Source of the DNA: Paludisphaera soli
GTDB taxonomy: Bacteria > Planctomycetota > Planctomycetia > Isosphaerales > Isosphaeraceae
Length of the DNA: 64,000 nt
Assembly (NCBI RefSeq): GCF_011064595.1
Contig: NZ_JAALJI010000002.1
Coordinates: 496,001 to 560,000 of the forward strand
Reading direction: 5' to 3'
How positions within the stretch are numbered: position 1 is the first letter of the stretch; each line of letters opens with the position of its first letter. Positions 46,745-56,421 of the stretch are shown one piece after another. The notes below the pieces were generated by a model, which saw only the letters and a list, made by a program, of their open reading frames with translations, ran no database searches and had not been told where the DNA came from. The position numbers were made by a program, and so were the translations under genes.

Positions 46745-49516
46745 GTGCCCGAAGGACAGAACGAGGTCGACCTCACGAATTGCGACCGGGAGCCCATCCG
46801 CATCCCGGGGGCGGTCCAGCCGCACGGCGCGCTGATCGCGGTCTGCTCTTCCCGGCTGTGCGTGACGCACGCCAGCGCCAACCTGGCGCGGTTCTACGGG
46901 ATCGGGGCGGAGGAGGCGCTGGGGAGGCCGCTCTCGGACCTCTTCGAGCCGTCGGACTTCGCCAAGCTGGAGGAGACGATCTCGCGGCTGGCCGACGAGG
47001 ACGTGCCGGGATACCTCTTCACGCTCCGCCCGAGGCTGGCCGGCGAGGCCTTCGACGCCATCGTCCACCGCGCCGGCGGCTGCCTGATCCTGGAGGTCGA
47101 GCCGGCCGTCCGTGCGGACGGCCGGGGGGTGATGGACCTCTACCGGGCGACCCAGAACTCCTTCATGGCCCTCGCCAGGGCCGGGTCGCTGGCGGAGATG
47201 TACCAGGTCTGCGCCCGGCGGGTCCGCGAGCTGTCCGGCTTCGACCGCGTGATGGTCTATCGATTCGACGACGAGTGGAACGGCGTCGTCGTGGCCGAGG
47301 AGAGGCGGGGGGACCTGGAGTCGTTCGTCGGCCACCACTACCCGGCCTCGGACATCCCGAGCCAGGCCCGCGAGCTGTACGCCCGGAACTGGCTCCGGTT
47401 CATCGCCGACCGGGACTACGCCCCCGTGCCGATCCTCCCCCCCTCCGGGCCCGGCTCGCCGGAGCCGCTGGACCTGGGCCACGCGGTGCTGAGGAGCGTC
47501 TCGCCGATCCACGTCGAATACCTGAGGAACATGGGAGTCGGCGCCTCGATGTCGATCTCGCTCCTGAAGGAGGGGCGGCTCTGGGGTCTGGTCGCCTGCC
47601 ATCACTATTCGCCCCGCTACGTCCCGTACGACGTGCGCACGGCCTGCGAGATCCTGGGCCAGGTCATGTCGATGCAGTTCGTCTCGCGGGAGGCGGAGGA
47701 GGAGAAGGGCTACGGCGAGCGGATGCGGGCCGTCCGGCGGTCGCTGGCCGATCGGGCCTCGCGCGCCCAGGACGTGGGGCTGGCCCTGACGGAGATGGAC
47801 CCGACGCTGCTCGACTTCATCGAGGCGGGGGGGGCGGCCGTGGTCCTCGGGGGGAGCGTGAGCCGGGTGGGGCTGACGCCCGCCTCGGAGGACGTCCTGC
47901 ACATCCGAGACCGGCTGGGGGCGACGGTGGCGGACGACGTCTTCGCCACCGACCGCCTCGGGCCGACGATGGGACTCGACGCCCAGGGGGCGGTGGCCGC
48001 CGGGCTCCTGGCCGTGCGGCTGGCGAAGGACGACTGGGTCATGTGGTTCCGCCCCGAGCAGGTCCGGGAGGTGGACTGGGCCGGCGACCCGAGGAAGAGC
48101 GTGACCAAGGGGGAGGGGGAGGCCCGCCTCAGCCCCCGCGGCTCGTTCGCCCTCTGGAAGGAGGTGGTCCGGGGCCGCGGCCGGCCCTGGGCCGCGAACG
48201 AGGCCGCCGCCGCGGCCGACCTGAGGCGGGATTTGGTCGACGTCCTGCTCTCGCGGGCGAGCCTCCACTCGCGGGAGAACCAGGAGCTGCGCCGGGGCGA
48301 CGTGGAGAAGGAGGCGACGATCGCGAGCGAGCGGGCGGCGCGCTCGGCCGCCGAGCGGATGAGCCGCCTGAAGGACGAGTTCGTGGCCACCCTCTCCCAC
48401 GAGCTGCGGACGCCGCTGAACGCCATCGTCGGCTGGACCCAGATCCTCCGTCGCACCAAGGACGCCGAAACCGTCGGCAAGGCCGGCGAGGTCATCGAGC
48501 GGAACGCCCGGGCCCAGGTCAACATGATCGAGGACCTGCTGGACGTCTCCCGGATCGCCTCCGGCAAGCTGCGCCTCGACGTCCAGCCCCTGGACCTGGG
48601 GGGGGTCCTGGCCGCCGCCGTGGACACGATCGCCCCGGCGGCCGAGGCGAAGGGGGTCCGGATCGACCGCCTGTTCGACTCGCTCGCCGACGTCGCCGTC
48701 TCCGGAGACGCGGTCCGCCTCCAGCAGGTCTTCTGGAACCTCCTCTCCAACGCCGTGAAGTTCACCCCGCGCGACGGCCGGATCCAGGTCCTGCTGGAGC
48801 GGGTGAATTCGCACGTCGAGGTGAGCGTCTCGGACTCGGGCCAGGGGATCGAGCCCGAGTTCCTCCCCCACCTCTTCGACCGCTTCCGCCAGGAGGACGC
48901 CTCGTCCAACCGCCGCCACGGCGGCCTCGGCCTGGGGCTCTCGATCGTCCGCCACGTCGTCGAGCTGCACGGCGGGACCGTCTACGCGCGGAGCGAGGGG
49001 GCCGGCAAGGGCTCGGTGTTCGTCGTCTCGCTCCCCGTCCGGGCGGTGTCCCGGGCCTCGCGGCCCGGCGCCGTGCACCCCACCCGGTCGGACGGCTCCG
49101 GCCCCGACCCCGAGCCCGGGGACATGCTCGACCTCTCGGGGGTCCGGCTGCTCATCCTCGACGACGAGGAGGACGCCCGCGGCATGATGCGCCGCGTCTT
49201 CGAAGACTGCCGGGCGGAGGTCGAGACCGCCGGCTCGGCCGAGGAGGCCATCGAGGCCTACCGGCTCGGCGAGTTCGACGTGGTCGTGAGCGACATCGGC
49301 ATGCCCGGCGTCGACGGCTTCGAGTTCATGAAGCGCCTCCGCAAGCTGGAGGTCGACTCCGGCCGCCCCCGCACCCCGGCCGTCGCCCTGACCGCCTACG
49401 CCCGCCCCGAGGATCGCCGCCGCGTCCTCCTCTCCGGCTACCAGATCCACGTCGCCAAGCCCGTCGAGCCCGCCGAGATCGTCGCCGTCGCGGCCAACCT
49501 GGCGGGGAGGATCTAG
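46745..49516 (+). CDS. Bacteriophytochrome hybrid histidine kinase
   Basis: 923 residues. Photosensory core PAS-GAF-PHY: chromophore Cys13 in DLTNCDREPI, PASDIP at 200-205, His256 in SPIHVEYLRNMGV, and PRGSF (464-468) of the PHY tongue. Output: HisKA with His552 (LSHELRTPLN), HATPase (N665/N669, DSGQGIEPE, GGLGLGL) and a C-terminal receiver with Asp850. It should bind biliverdin at Cys13 and switch between red and far-red forms. GTG start with GGAGG 9 nt upstream. No heme oxygenase gene adjoins, so biliverdin must come from elsewhere. Confidence 0.95.
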   Translation: MPEGQNEVDLTNCDREPIRIPGAVQPHGALIAVCSSRLCVTHASANLARFYGIGAEEALGRPLSDLFEPSDFAKLEETISRLADEDVPGYLFTLRPRLAGEAFDAIVHRAGGCLILEVEPAVRADGRGVMDLYRATQNSFMALARAGSLAEMYQVCARRVRELSGFDRVMVYRFDDEWNGVVVAEERRGDLESFVGHHYPASDIPSQARELYARNWLRFIADRDYAPVPILPPSGPGSPEPLDLGHAVLRSVSPIHVEYLRNMGVGASMSISLLKEGRLWGLVACHHYSPRYVPYDVRTACEILGQVMSMQFVSREAEEEKGYGERMRAVRRSLADRASRAQDVGLALTEMDPTLLDFIEAGGAAVVLGGSVSRVGLTPASEDVLHIRDRLGATVADDVFATDRLGPTMGLDAQGAVAAGLLAVRLAKDDWVMWFRPEQVREVDWAGDPRKSVTKGEGEARLSPRGSFALWKEVVRGRGRPWAANEAAAAADLRRDLVDVLLSRASLHSRENQELRRGDVEKEATIASERAARSAAERMSRLKDEFVATLSHELRTPLNAIVGWTQILRRTKDAETVGKAGEVIERNARAQVNMIEDLLDVSRIASGKLRLDVQPLDLGGVLAAAVDTIAPAAEAKGVRIDRLFDSLADVAVSGDAVRLQQVFWNLLSNAVKFTPRDGRIQVLLERVNSHVEVSVSDSGQGIEPEFLPHLFDRFRQEDASSNRRHGGLGLGLSIVRHVVELHGGTVYARSEGAGKGSVFVVSLPVRAVSRASRPGAVHPTRSDGSGPDPEPGDMLDLSGVRLLILDDEEDARGMMRRVFEDCRAEVETAGSAEEAIEAYRLGEFDVVVSDIGMPGVDGFEFMKRLRKLEVDSGRPRTPAVALTAYARPEDRRRVLLSGYQIHVAKPVEPAEIVAVAANLAGRI

Positions 49517-49699
49517 AGGAGGCCGCCGCGTCCCGAATGGGCGCGGGGCCCGGCCCCTCGAACCCGCATCGCGGCCCGGCCGTCCGTATGTCCGGCCCGG
49601 CGGGGGTTGTGCTAGAATGCCTTGCTTGGGTTTTGGGCATCCCGCAGGCGGCGTCTCCACTCCCCGCCACACCTCTGGGAACGAAGCGAACGGACGGCG

Positions 49700-51301
49700 A
49701 TGACGCGAATTGCGATCTACGACACGACCTTGCGCGACGGCAGCCAGGGCGAGGGGGTGAACTTCTCGCTCCAGGACAAGCTGCTGATCACGGCCAAGCT
49801 GGACGAACTGGGGGTCGACTACGTCGAGGGGGGGTATCCCCTCTCCAACCCCAAGGACGCCGCGTACTTCCGCGCCGTGCGCGACCTGCCGCTGGAGCAC
49901 GCCCGGGTGGCGGCCTTCGGGATGACCCGCCGGCGCGACATCGCGGCCGAGGACGACACGGGGATGAAGGCCCTGGTCGCCGCCGGGACGCCGGTCGTCA
50001 CGGTCGTCGGCAAGACGTGGGACCTGCACGCCCGCGAGGTCCTGGGCGTGTCGCTGGAGGAGAACCTCCGGATGATCGGCGACTCGGTCGCGTTCCTCGT
50101 CGCCAACGTCTCCGAGGTCGTCTACGACGCCGAGCACTTCTTCGACGGCTACCGCCGCAACCCCGACTACGCGCTGGAGACGATCCGCAAGGCGGCCGAC
50201 GCCGGCGCGGCCTGGATCGCCCTGTGCGACACCAACGGCGGCTCGCTGCCCGAGGAGGTCGCCGAGGCCGTGGCGGCCGTCGCGAGAGAAGTCAGCGTCC
50301 CGCTGGGGATCCACACCCATAACGACGGCGAGCTGGCCGTCGCCAACGCGCTGGCCGCCGTCCGCCTGGGGGCGAGGCAGGTGCAGGGGACGATCAACGG
50401 CCTGGGCGAGCGCTGCGGCAACGCCGACCTGTGCAGCGTGATCGCCAACCTGTCGCTGAAGTACCCGGAGTTCTCGGCCCTCGCCCCGGGGAAGCTCGCC
50501 CGGCTGACGGAGGTCTCGCGGTACGTCTACGAGACGGCCAACATGAACTTCCGGCCCGGCCAGGCGTTCGTGGGCTCCAGCGCGTTCGCCCACAAGGGGG
50601 GGATGCACGTCCACGGCGTCCGCAAGATCGCTTCGAGCTACGAGCACGTCGACCCGACGACCGTGGGCAACGAGCGCCGGATCCTCGTGAGCGAGCTGTC
50701 CGGCAAGTCGAACATCGCCGAGAAGCTCGCCGAGCACGACCTGGACCAGGACCAGGAGCTGCTCTCCCGGGTGCTCGACCGGGTGCAGGACCTGGAAAAC
50801 GAGGGCTACCAGTTCGAGGCGGCCGAGGCGTCGTTCGTCCTGCTGGTGGAGAAGCTGGCCGGGCGGCACCGCGAGGCCTTCCAGAGCCGGGGCTTCCGCG
50901 TCAGCGTGGCGGGCGTCGGCGACGGCGCGTCGCTCACCGAGGCGACCGCCAAGCTGCAGGTCGGCGAGGCCCTGGAGCACACCGTCGGCGAGGGGGACGG
51001 CCCGGTCGACGCGCTGGACAACGCCCTGCGGAAGGCCCTGGAGCACCACTTCCCGGGCCTGCGGTCGATGCACTTGGTCGACTACAAGGTCCGGGTCATC
51101 AACGCCCGCGCCGGCACCGCCGCGCGGGTCCGCGTGGTCATCGAAAGCTCGGACGAGGACGCCGTCTGGGGCACCATCGGCGTCTCCGAGAACGTCATCG
51201 AGGCGAGTTGGCTGGCCCTCCTGGATGCCTTCGAGTACAAGCTCTCCAAGGACGCCCGCCAGCCCCGCCCCGCCCGGCCCGAGCCGGCCGCGGCCCGCTG
51301 A
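49700..51301 (+). CDS. cimA: Citramalate synthase
   Basis: 533 residues. Condenses acetyl-CoA with pyruvate to (R)-citramalate for isoleucine synthesis. The TIM-barrel start IYDTTLRDGSQGEGVNFSL, VEGGYPLSNPKD, KTWDLH, IHTHNDGELAVAN and SAFAHKGGMHVHGV match the CimA branch rather than LeuA. The C-terminal LeuA-dimer domain (from about 400) is the allosteric region bound by isoleucine in known enzymes. Start ATG 49700 gives the standard N-terminus. Uma2 and valS follow on the same strand, a grouping of branched-chain functions that may be chance. Confidence 0.93.
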   Translation: MTRIAIYDTTLRDGSQGEGVNFSLQDKLLITAKLDELGVDYVEGGYPLSNPKDAAYFRAVRDLPLEHARVAAFGMTRRRDIAAEDDTGMKALVAAGTPVVTVVGKTWDLHAREVLGVSLEENLRMIGDSVAFLVANVSEVVYDAEHFFDGYRRNPDYALETIRKAADAGAAWIALCDTNGGSLPEEVAEAVAAVAREVSVPLGIHTHNDGELAVANALAAVRLGARQVQGTINGLGERCGNADLCSVIANLSLKYPEFSALAPGKLARLTEVSRYVYETANMNFRPGQAFVGSSAFAHKGGMHVHGVRKIASSYEHVDPTTVGNERRILVSELSGKSNIAEKLAEHDLDQDQELLSRVLDRVQDLENEGYQFEAAEASFVLLVEKLAGRHREAFQSRGFRVSVAGVGDGASLTEATAKLQVGEALEHTVGEGDGPVDALDNALRKALEHHFPGLRSMHLVDYKVRVINARAGTAARVRVVIESSDEDAVWGTIGVSENVIEASWLALLDAFEYKLSKDARQPRPARPEPAAAR

Positions 51302-51316
51302 CCGAGGGAGACCTCC

Positions 51317-51949
51317 ATGGCGACCGACATCCAGGCCGAAGCCAAGACCCTCGACGCGGACCGCCGCCCGTATCGGTTCACGGCCGACCAACTGTGGCGG
51401 ATGCTCAAGGCTGGGATCATCCCCGACGAGGTGGACGTCGAGCTGCTGCGAGGGCGGATCTATCGCATGACCAAACGCGAGCCGCATTGCTTCGCCGTGG
51501 GCGAACTCGCCGACCGGCTCCGCGGCATGCTCCCCGACGGCTTCCACGTCCGCGAGGAGAAGCCATTGAGTCATGATCAGCGGTCGATCCCCGAGCCCGA
51601 CGTGGCCGTCGTCCGGGGCGCCCGCGCCGATTATCGGCTCGAGCCGCCGTCCACCGCCCGGGCGGCCTTGCTCGTCGAGGTCTGCGCCAGCACCCGCACG
51701 GGCGACTACCGCGACAAGGTCCGCCTGTACGCCTCGGCCGGCGTGCCGACTTACTGGGTCGTCGACGTCGACGGCCGCAAGCTCGACGTCTACTCCGAGC
51801 CGCAGGGCTCGGGACGCGACGCCTCCTACGCCAGGCACGCCGCCTTCCCCGAAGGCGAGGCCGCCCCGGTGATCCTGGACGGCCGCGAGGTCGGCCGGGT
51901 CGCCGCCAGGGACCTGCTCCCCCCGCTTGAACAACCCTCCAAATCTTGA
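51317..51949 (+). CDS. Uma2 family endonuclease-like protein
   Basis: 210 residues. The PD-(D/E)XK-like core has IPEPDVAVV, LLVEVCASTRTGDYRDKVRL and GVPTYWVVDVD, the Uma2 signature. Members are extremely numerous in planctomycetes and cyanobacteria; no cellular role is proven. Lies 15 nt after cimA and 10 nt before valS, so probably cotranscribed. Confidence 0.92.
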   Translation: MATDIQAEAKTLDADRRPYRFTADQLWRMLKAGIIPDEVDVELLRGRIYRMTKREPHCFAVGELADRLRGMLPDGFHVREEKPLSHDQRSIPEPDVAVVRGARADYRLEPPSTARAALLVEVCASTRTGDYRDKVRLYASAGVPTYWVVDVDGRKLDVYSEPQGSGRDASYARHAAFPEGEAAPVILDGREVGRVAARDLLPPLEQPSKS

Positions 51950-51959
51950 CAGCGACGGC

Positions 51960-54764
51960 ATGAACATCAACGACATCCCCAAGCAGTACGATCCCAAGGA
52001 CGCCCAGGACCGCTGGTACCAGATCTGGCTGGAGCGAGGGTACTTCCACGCCGACCCGGCGGGCGAGAAGCCGCCCTACTGCATCGTCATCCCGCCGCCG
52101 AACGTGACCGGGGCGCTCCACCTCGGCCACGCGCTCAACAACACGCTGCAAGACGTGCTCATCCGCTGGCGGCGGATGCAGGGCTACGACTGCCTCTGGA
52201 TGCCCGGCACCGACCACGCCGGCATCGCCACCCAGGCGGTCGTCGAGCGCCGGCTGCTGGAGGAGCAGAAGCTCACCCGCCACGACGTCGGCCGCGAGGC
52301 GCTCGTCGAGAAGATCTGGGCCTGGAAGGACGAGTACGAGAAGCGGATTTTGGGCCAGCTCCGCCTGATGGGCTGCTCGTGCGACTGGGAGCGCACCCGG
52401 TTCACGCTCGACGAGGTCTGCTCGCGGGCCGTCCGCCGGACGTTCTTCAACCTGTTCCGGGCCGGCAAGATCTTCCGGGGCAAGCGGCTGGTCAACTGGG
52501 ACGTCCAGCTCCGCACGGCCGTCGCCGACGACGAGATCTACTACGAGGACAAGCCCGGCAAGCTCTGGACGATCAAGTACCCCGTCGCCGGGTCCGAGAC
52601 GGGCGAGGCGCTCCACGTCGCCACGACCCGCCCGGAGACCATGCTGGGCGACACGGCCGTCGCCGTCCACCCCGAGGACCCGCGCTACAAGCACCTCATC
52701 GGCCGCGAGCTGGAGCTGCCGCTGACGGGGCGTCGGATCCCGATCGTCGGCGACGCGATCCTCGTCGACCCCAAGTTCGGCACGGGCTGCGTGAAGGTCA
52801 CCCCCGCGCACGACCCGAACGACTACCAGACGGGCCAGCGCCACGGCCTGCCGATGATCAACCTGCTGAACCCGGACGGCACCTACAACGAGAACGCCGG
52901 GCCGAAGTACGCCGGTCTCGACCGCGTGGTGGTCCGCAAGCGGGTCGTCGCCGACCTGGAAGCCGCCGGCCTGCTGGTCAAGGACGAGCCCTACAACGTC
53001 CGGCTCAACTACTCCGACCGCAGCAAGACCCCCATCGAGCCCTACCTCTCGGACCAGTGGTTCGTCCGCATGGCCGACGACCCCGACGGCGCGCCCGGCT
53101 TCGCCCAGAAGGCGATCGACGCGGTGGCTTCCGGCGAGGTGAGGATCACCCCCGAGCGCTACGCCAAGAGCTACGCCGACTGGCTGGGCGAGAAGCGCGA
53201 TTGGTGCATCAGCCGGCAGCTCTGGTGGGGCCACCGCATCCCCATCTGGTACTGCTCCACCTGCACGGCCGAGGACCTGGAGCTGGCTTTCGGCGGCCGA
53301 TCCGACGTGGCCTGGACCGAGGCCGAGTCCGGCGGCTGGCTCGTGTGCGCCGAGCGCGACCTGCAAGCCGACGCCCTGCCCGGCCACGCGCTGACGCAGG
53401 ACGCGGACGTGCTCGACACCTGGTTCAGCTCAGCCCTCTGGCCGCACTCGACCCTGGGCTGGCCCGAGGCGACGCCCGAGCTGGCGAAGTTCTACCCGAC
53501 GAGCGTCCTCTCCACGGCGCGCGACATCATCACGCTCTGGGTCGCCCGGATGGTGATCTTCGGCCAGTTCAACATGCGTCAGGTCCCCTTCCGCGACGTC
53601 TACATCCACCCCGTGATCCAGGACGGCCAGGGCAAGCGGATGTCCAAGTCGGCCGGCAACGGCGTGGACCCGGTCGACATCATCGAGATCTACGGGGCCG
53701 ACGCCCTCCGCTACACCCTGGCCGCCGGCGCGACCGAGACGCAGGACCTGCGGATGCCCGTCGAGAAGCTCAAGCTCCCCGACGGCCGCGAGATCAACAC
53801 GTCCGACCGCTTCGAGCAGGGCCGGAACTTCGGCAACAAGATCTGGAACGTCGCCCGCCTGGTCATGATGAACCTGGAAGGCTACGAGCCCGCCCCGGTG
53901 GACGTCGCCGCGCTGCCAGTGGAGGACCGCTGGATCCTCGCCGAGCTGGACGCGACGGTCGCCGCGACGACCGCCGACCTCGACGCCTTCCGGTTCGCCG
54001 AGGCCGCCAAGCGGCTCCGCGAATTCTCCTGGGGCGAGTTCTGCGACTGGTACGTCGAGTTCGTCAAGGGCCGGCTCCGCGACCCCGAGTCCCGGCCGGT
54101 CGCCCAGCGCACGGCGGCGGCGGTGCTCGACGCCCTCTGCCGGCTCCTGCACCCCTTCATGCCGTTCCTGACCGAGCAGATCTGGGCCCCGCTCGGCGAG
54201 CTGGCCCCCGTCCGCGGCGTCCCCCTCCCCTCCCCCGCCGAGCCGCACGCCTGCGTCGCCGCCTGGCCGGCGCCGAAGGGCCTGGAGGACGCCGAGGCCC
54301 GCGCCACGGTCGACCAGTGGAAGGAGAAGATCCAGGCGATCCGCAACCTGAGGGCCGAGCGGAACGTCCCCAAGGACGCCAAGATCGCCCCCCGGATCGT
54401 CGCCGAGGGAGCCGTCGCCGACCGGCTCCGCCTGGGCGAGGAGTTCATCAAGTCGCTGACGGGGGCCGGGTCCGTGGCCGTCGGCCCCGACCAGGCCCGG
54501 CCGGCCGACTCCGCCGTGGCCGTCCTAGCCGACGCCGAGGTCGTCCTGCCTCTGGAAGGGCTGATCGACAAGGAGGCCGAGCGGGCCAAGCTCGCCAAGA
54601 GCCTGGCCGACCTCGACAAGCAGATCAACCCGCTCCGGGGCAAGCTCTCCAACGAGGGCTTCACCTCCCGCGCCCCGGCCGAGGTCGTGGCCTCCTCGCG
54701 GGCCAAGCTCGCCGAGCTGGAGGCCCAGCGGGCCTCGGTCGCGAGCCTGCTGGAAACCACCTGA
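51960..54764 (+). CDS. valS: Valyl-tRNA synthetase
   Basis: 934 residues. Class Ia synthetase with HLGH at 54-57 (PPPNVTGALHLGHALN), CP1 editing domain (GDTAVAVHPEDPRY and HDPNDYQTGQRHG) and MSKS at 561-564 (GKRMSKSAGNG). The C-terminal coiled-coil (about 860-934, LAKSLADLDKQINPLRGKLS) binds the tRNA. I use ATG 51960; an upstream TTG at 51927 would overlap Uma2. A 14-bp hairpin follows. Confidence 0.97.
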   Translation: MNINDIPKQYDPKDAQDRWYQIWLERGYFHADPAGEKPPYCIVIPPPNVTGALHLGHALNNTLQDVLIRWRRMQGYDCLWMPGTDHAGIATQAVVERRLLEEQKLTRHDVGREALVEKIWAWKDEYEKRILGQLRLMGCSCDWERTRFTLDEVCSRAVRRTFFNLFRAGKIFRGKRLVNWDVQLRTAVADDEIYYEDKPGKLWTIKYPVAGSETGEALHVATTRPETMLGDTAVAVHPEDPRYKHLIGRELELPLTGRRIPIVGDAILVDPKFGTGCVKVTPAHDPNDYQTGQRHGLPMINLLNPDGTYNENAGPKYAGLDRVVVRKRVVADLEAAGLLVKDEPYNVRLNYSDRSKTPIEPYLSDQWFVRMADDPDGAPGFAQKAIDAVASGEVRITPERYAKSYADWLGEKRDWCISRQLWWGHRIPIWYCSTCTAEDLELAFGGRSDVAWTEAESGGWLVCAERDLQADALPGHALTQDADVLDTWFSSALWPHSTLGWPEATPELAKFYPTSVLSTARDIITLWVARMVIFGQFNMRQVPFRDVYIHPVIQDGQGKRMSKSAGNGVDPVDIIEIYGADALRYTLAAGATETQDLRMPVEKLKLPDGREINTSDRFEQGRNFGNKIWNVARLVMMNLEGYEPAPVDVAALPVEDRWILAELDATVAATTADLDAFRFAEAAKRLREFSWGEFCDWYVEFVKGRLRDPESRPVAQRTAAAVLDALCRLLHPFMPFLTEQIWAPLGELAPVRGVPLPSPAEPHACVAAWPAPKGLEDAEARATVDQWKEKIQAIRNLRAERNVPKDAKIAPRIVAEGAVADRLRLGEEFIKSLTGAGSVAVGPDQARPADSAVAVLADAEVVLPLEGLIDKEAERAKLAKSLADLDKQINPLRGKLSNEGFTSRAPAEVVASSRAKLAELEAQRASVASLLETT

Positions 54765-54770
54765 CGCGCG

Positions 54771-54805
54771 GGCCCCGCCGCGCGTTGACGACGCGCGGCG
54801 GGGCC
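54771..54805 (+). terminator. 14-bp perfect hairpin after valS
   Basis: Arms GGCCCCGCCGCGCG (54771-54784) and CGCGCGGCGGGGCC (54792-54805), 7-nt loop, starting 6 nt past the valS stop. No U run follows. Confidence 0.6.
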
Positions 54806-54907
54806 GATACGATCAGATCAGCCCGCCGCGGACGTCGCCGCGGGGGGCGGGGGCCGGGACGCGACGGGACGTCGCGTCGGGCGAGGCGAGAGGAAAGGGT
54901 GGGTGCC

Positions 54908-55303
54908 GTGCCGGTCCAGATGGATCTCATGCGGATCATCATCAACGAGAACAGCGATCAGCATATCATCTTCCTCAAGGAAGTGGACGGCGAGCGCATG
55001 TTCCCGATCGTGATCGGCATCTTCGAGGCCACGAGCATCGACCGCCGGGTCAAGAACCAGCCGACCGTGCGCCCCCTGACGCACGACCTGCTGGCCAGCA
55101 CGATCGAGTCCCTGGGGGGCGAGCTCCAGGACATCTACATCAGCGAGCTTCGCAACCACACCTACTTCGCCAAGCTTCGGATCCGCCACGAAGGCGAGAC
55201 GATCGAGGTCGACTCCCGCCCGAGCGACGCCATCGCCCTGGCCGTCGCGGTCGACGTCCCTATCTACGTCGCCGAGGACATCATCGACGAGGCCAGCCAG
55301 TAA
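54908..55303 (+). CDS. Bifunctional nuclease family (DUF151) protein
   Basis: 131 residues from GTG 54908; ATG 54920 is an alternative. Conserved parts are IFLKEVDGERMFPIVIGIFE, RPLTHDLLASTIESLGG and DSRPSDAIALAVAVDVPIYV. Plant members were reported to have DNase and RNase activity; bacterial roles are unclear. AGGAAAGG lies upstream. The last 23 nt overlap the convergent CPxC membrane protein gene. Confidence 0.92.
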   Translation: MPVQMDLMRIIINENSDQHIIFLKEVDGERMFPIVIGIFEATSIDRRVKNQPTVRPLTHDLLASTIESLGGELQDIYISELRNHTYFAKLRIRHEGETIEVDSRPSDAIALAVAVDVPIYVAEDIIDEASQ

Positions 55304-55577
55304 GGCCCCCCCGCCGGCGGCCCCCGAACGCGAGCCGTCGCAGCCGTCGAGCCGCCAGCCAGCCCAGCGACGCCAGGCAGCCGACGACCAGCCCGGACCT
55401 CAGCCAGGCCGCGACCGGGGCCGAGAGCGCGACCCCCGTCCCGACGGCGACGTAGGCGGCCAGGCAGGCCGGGCACTTCGGCAGGAGAGTCAGGACGGCC
55501 CCGGGGACGAGCCACCCAAGGACCTCCGCGAAGGTCCGTCGCGCCGGCCGTTCCCCGCAGCAGCGGCCCGCGCTCAA
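55281..55577 (-). CDS. Small membrane protein with CPxC motif (98 aa)
   Basis: TTG start overlaps the DUF899 stop by 4 nt. The motif LLPKCPACLAAYVAVGTGVA places CPAC at the start of a membrane helix; a second helix follows (SGLVVGCLASLGWLAA). A further Cys pair (CC) lies at residues 6-7. CPxC at a helix end suggests metal or thiol chemistry, as in Mer-type proteins, but that is inference. Last gene of the ArsR-led operon. Confidence 0.7.
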   Translation of the reverse strand: MSAGRCCGERPARRTFAEVLGWLVPGAVLTLLPKCPACLAAYVAVGTGVALSAPVAAWLRSGLVVGCLASLGWLAARRLRRLAFGGRRRGGLTGWPRR

Positions 55578-56347
55578 CTTTCAGCCCCGTCCGCGCCCCG
55601 TGTTGGCCGGTACAGGCTCATGCCGTCGACGAACCCGTCGAAGCCGTAGCGGTCATGGTGCCGCACCCAGTCCATCAGGTTGCGGTGCGGCCCGTTCTCG
55701 TCCCGGCCCTTGGGCGTCAGATCCAGGTAGAAGTAGGCCCCGATCGAACCCTCCCCGCCCCTCGCGTAGCAGGAGTAGGTGTGGAAGACGTCGCCGGCCG
55801 CGTCTTTCGCGAACACGCTGATCCCGGACAGGTCCTCGATCGGAACCGGGGTGGTGCGGTAGTTGTACAACGGCTCGCCGCTCGCCAGGTCCTCCTTGGT
55901 GAACGACGCGCCGTAGTCGTAGTTGAAGGTGCTCCCGGCCGACGAGACCCACTTCGCCGTCCAGCCCATGCGGCGGTTGAAGGCCTGGATCTTGGCCAGC
56001 GGCGCCCGCGAGACCCGGACGAAGCTCACGTCGTGGTTCGCCAGGTGGACGAGCGAGCCCTCGACGTGATCGGCCTGGAACGAGCAGCCGACGCACCCCT
56101 CCTCCCACTCCGGGCTGAACATGAAATGCTGGACGACGAGCTGGCTCCTCCCGGCGAACAGGTCCCCGAGCGATCCCCGGCCGTCCGGCCCGTCGAACAC
56201 ATACGGCGTCTCCACCCTGACCCAGGGGAGTTCGCGACGCCTTCGGCCCAGCTCGTCGGAGAGCCGCGTCAGCTCCTTCTCCCTCCTCAGCAGCTCCATG
56301 CGAGCGGCGAGCCATTCCTCGCGCGAAGCGACGGCGTGATCGGCCAT
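55574..56347 (-). CDS. DUF899 thioredoxin-like family protein
   Basis: 257 residues from ATG 56347 (GGAG 7 nt upstream). Typical blocks: EEWLAARMELLRREKELTRL, LPWVRVETPYVFDGPDG, LVVQHFMFSPEWEEGCVGCS with CVGC, and GWTAKWVSSAGSTFNYDYGA. The fold is predicted to be thioredoxin-like; enzymatic role unknown. Follows DinB by 74 nt and is coupled to the CPxC membrane gene. Confidence 0.92.
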   Translation of the reverse strand: MADHAVASREEWLAARMELLRREKELTRLSDELGRRRRELPWVRVETPYVFDGPDGRGSLGDLFAGRSQLVVQHFMFSPEWEEGCVGCSFQADHVEGSLVHLANHDVSFVRVSRAPLAKIQAFNRRMGWTAKWVSSAGSTFNYDYGASFTKEDLASGEPLYNYRTTPVPIEDLSGISVFAKDAAGDVFHTYSCYARGGEGSIGAYFYLDLTPKGRDENGPHRNLMDWVRHHDRYGFDGFVDGMSLYRPTRGADGAES

Positions 56348-56421
56348 GATCTTCTCCCAGAGGATCGCGGATCGGACGGGAAAGTAGGGACGAAGACGGC
56401 CCGCGTCCCTCAAAGGGCGGT

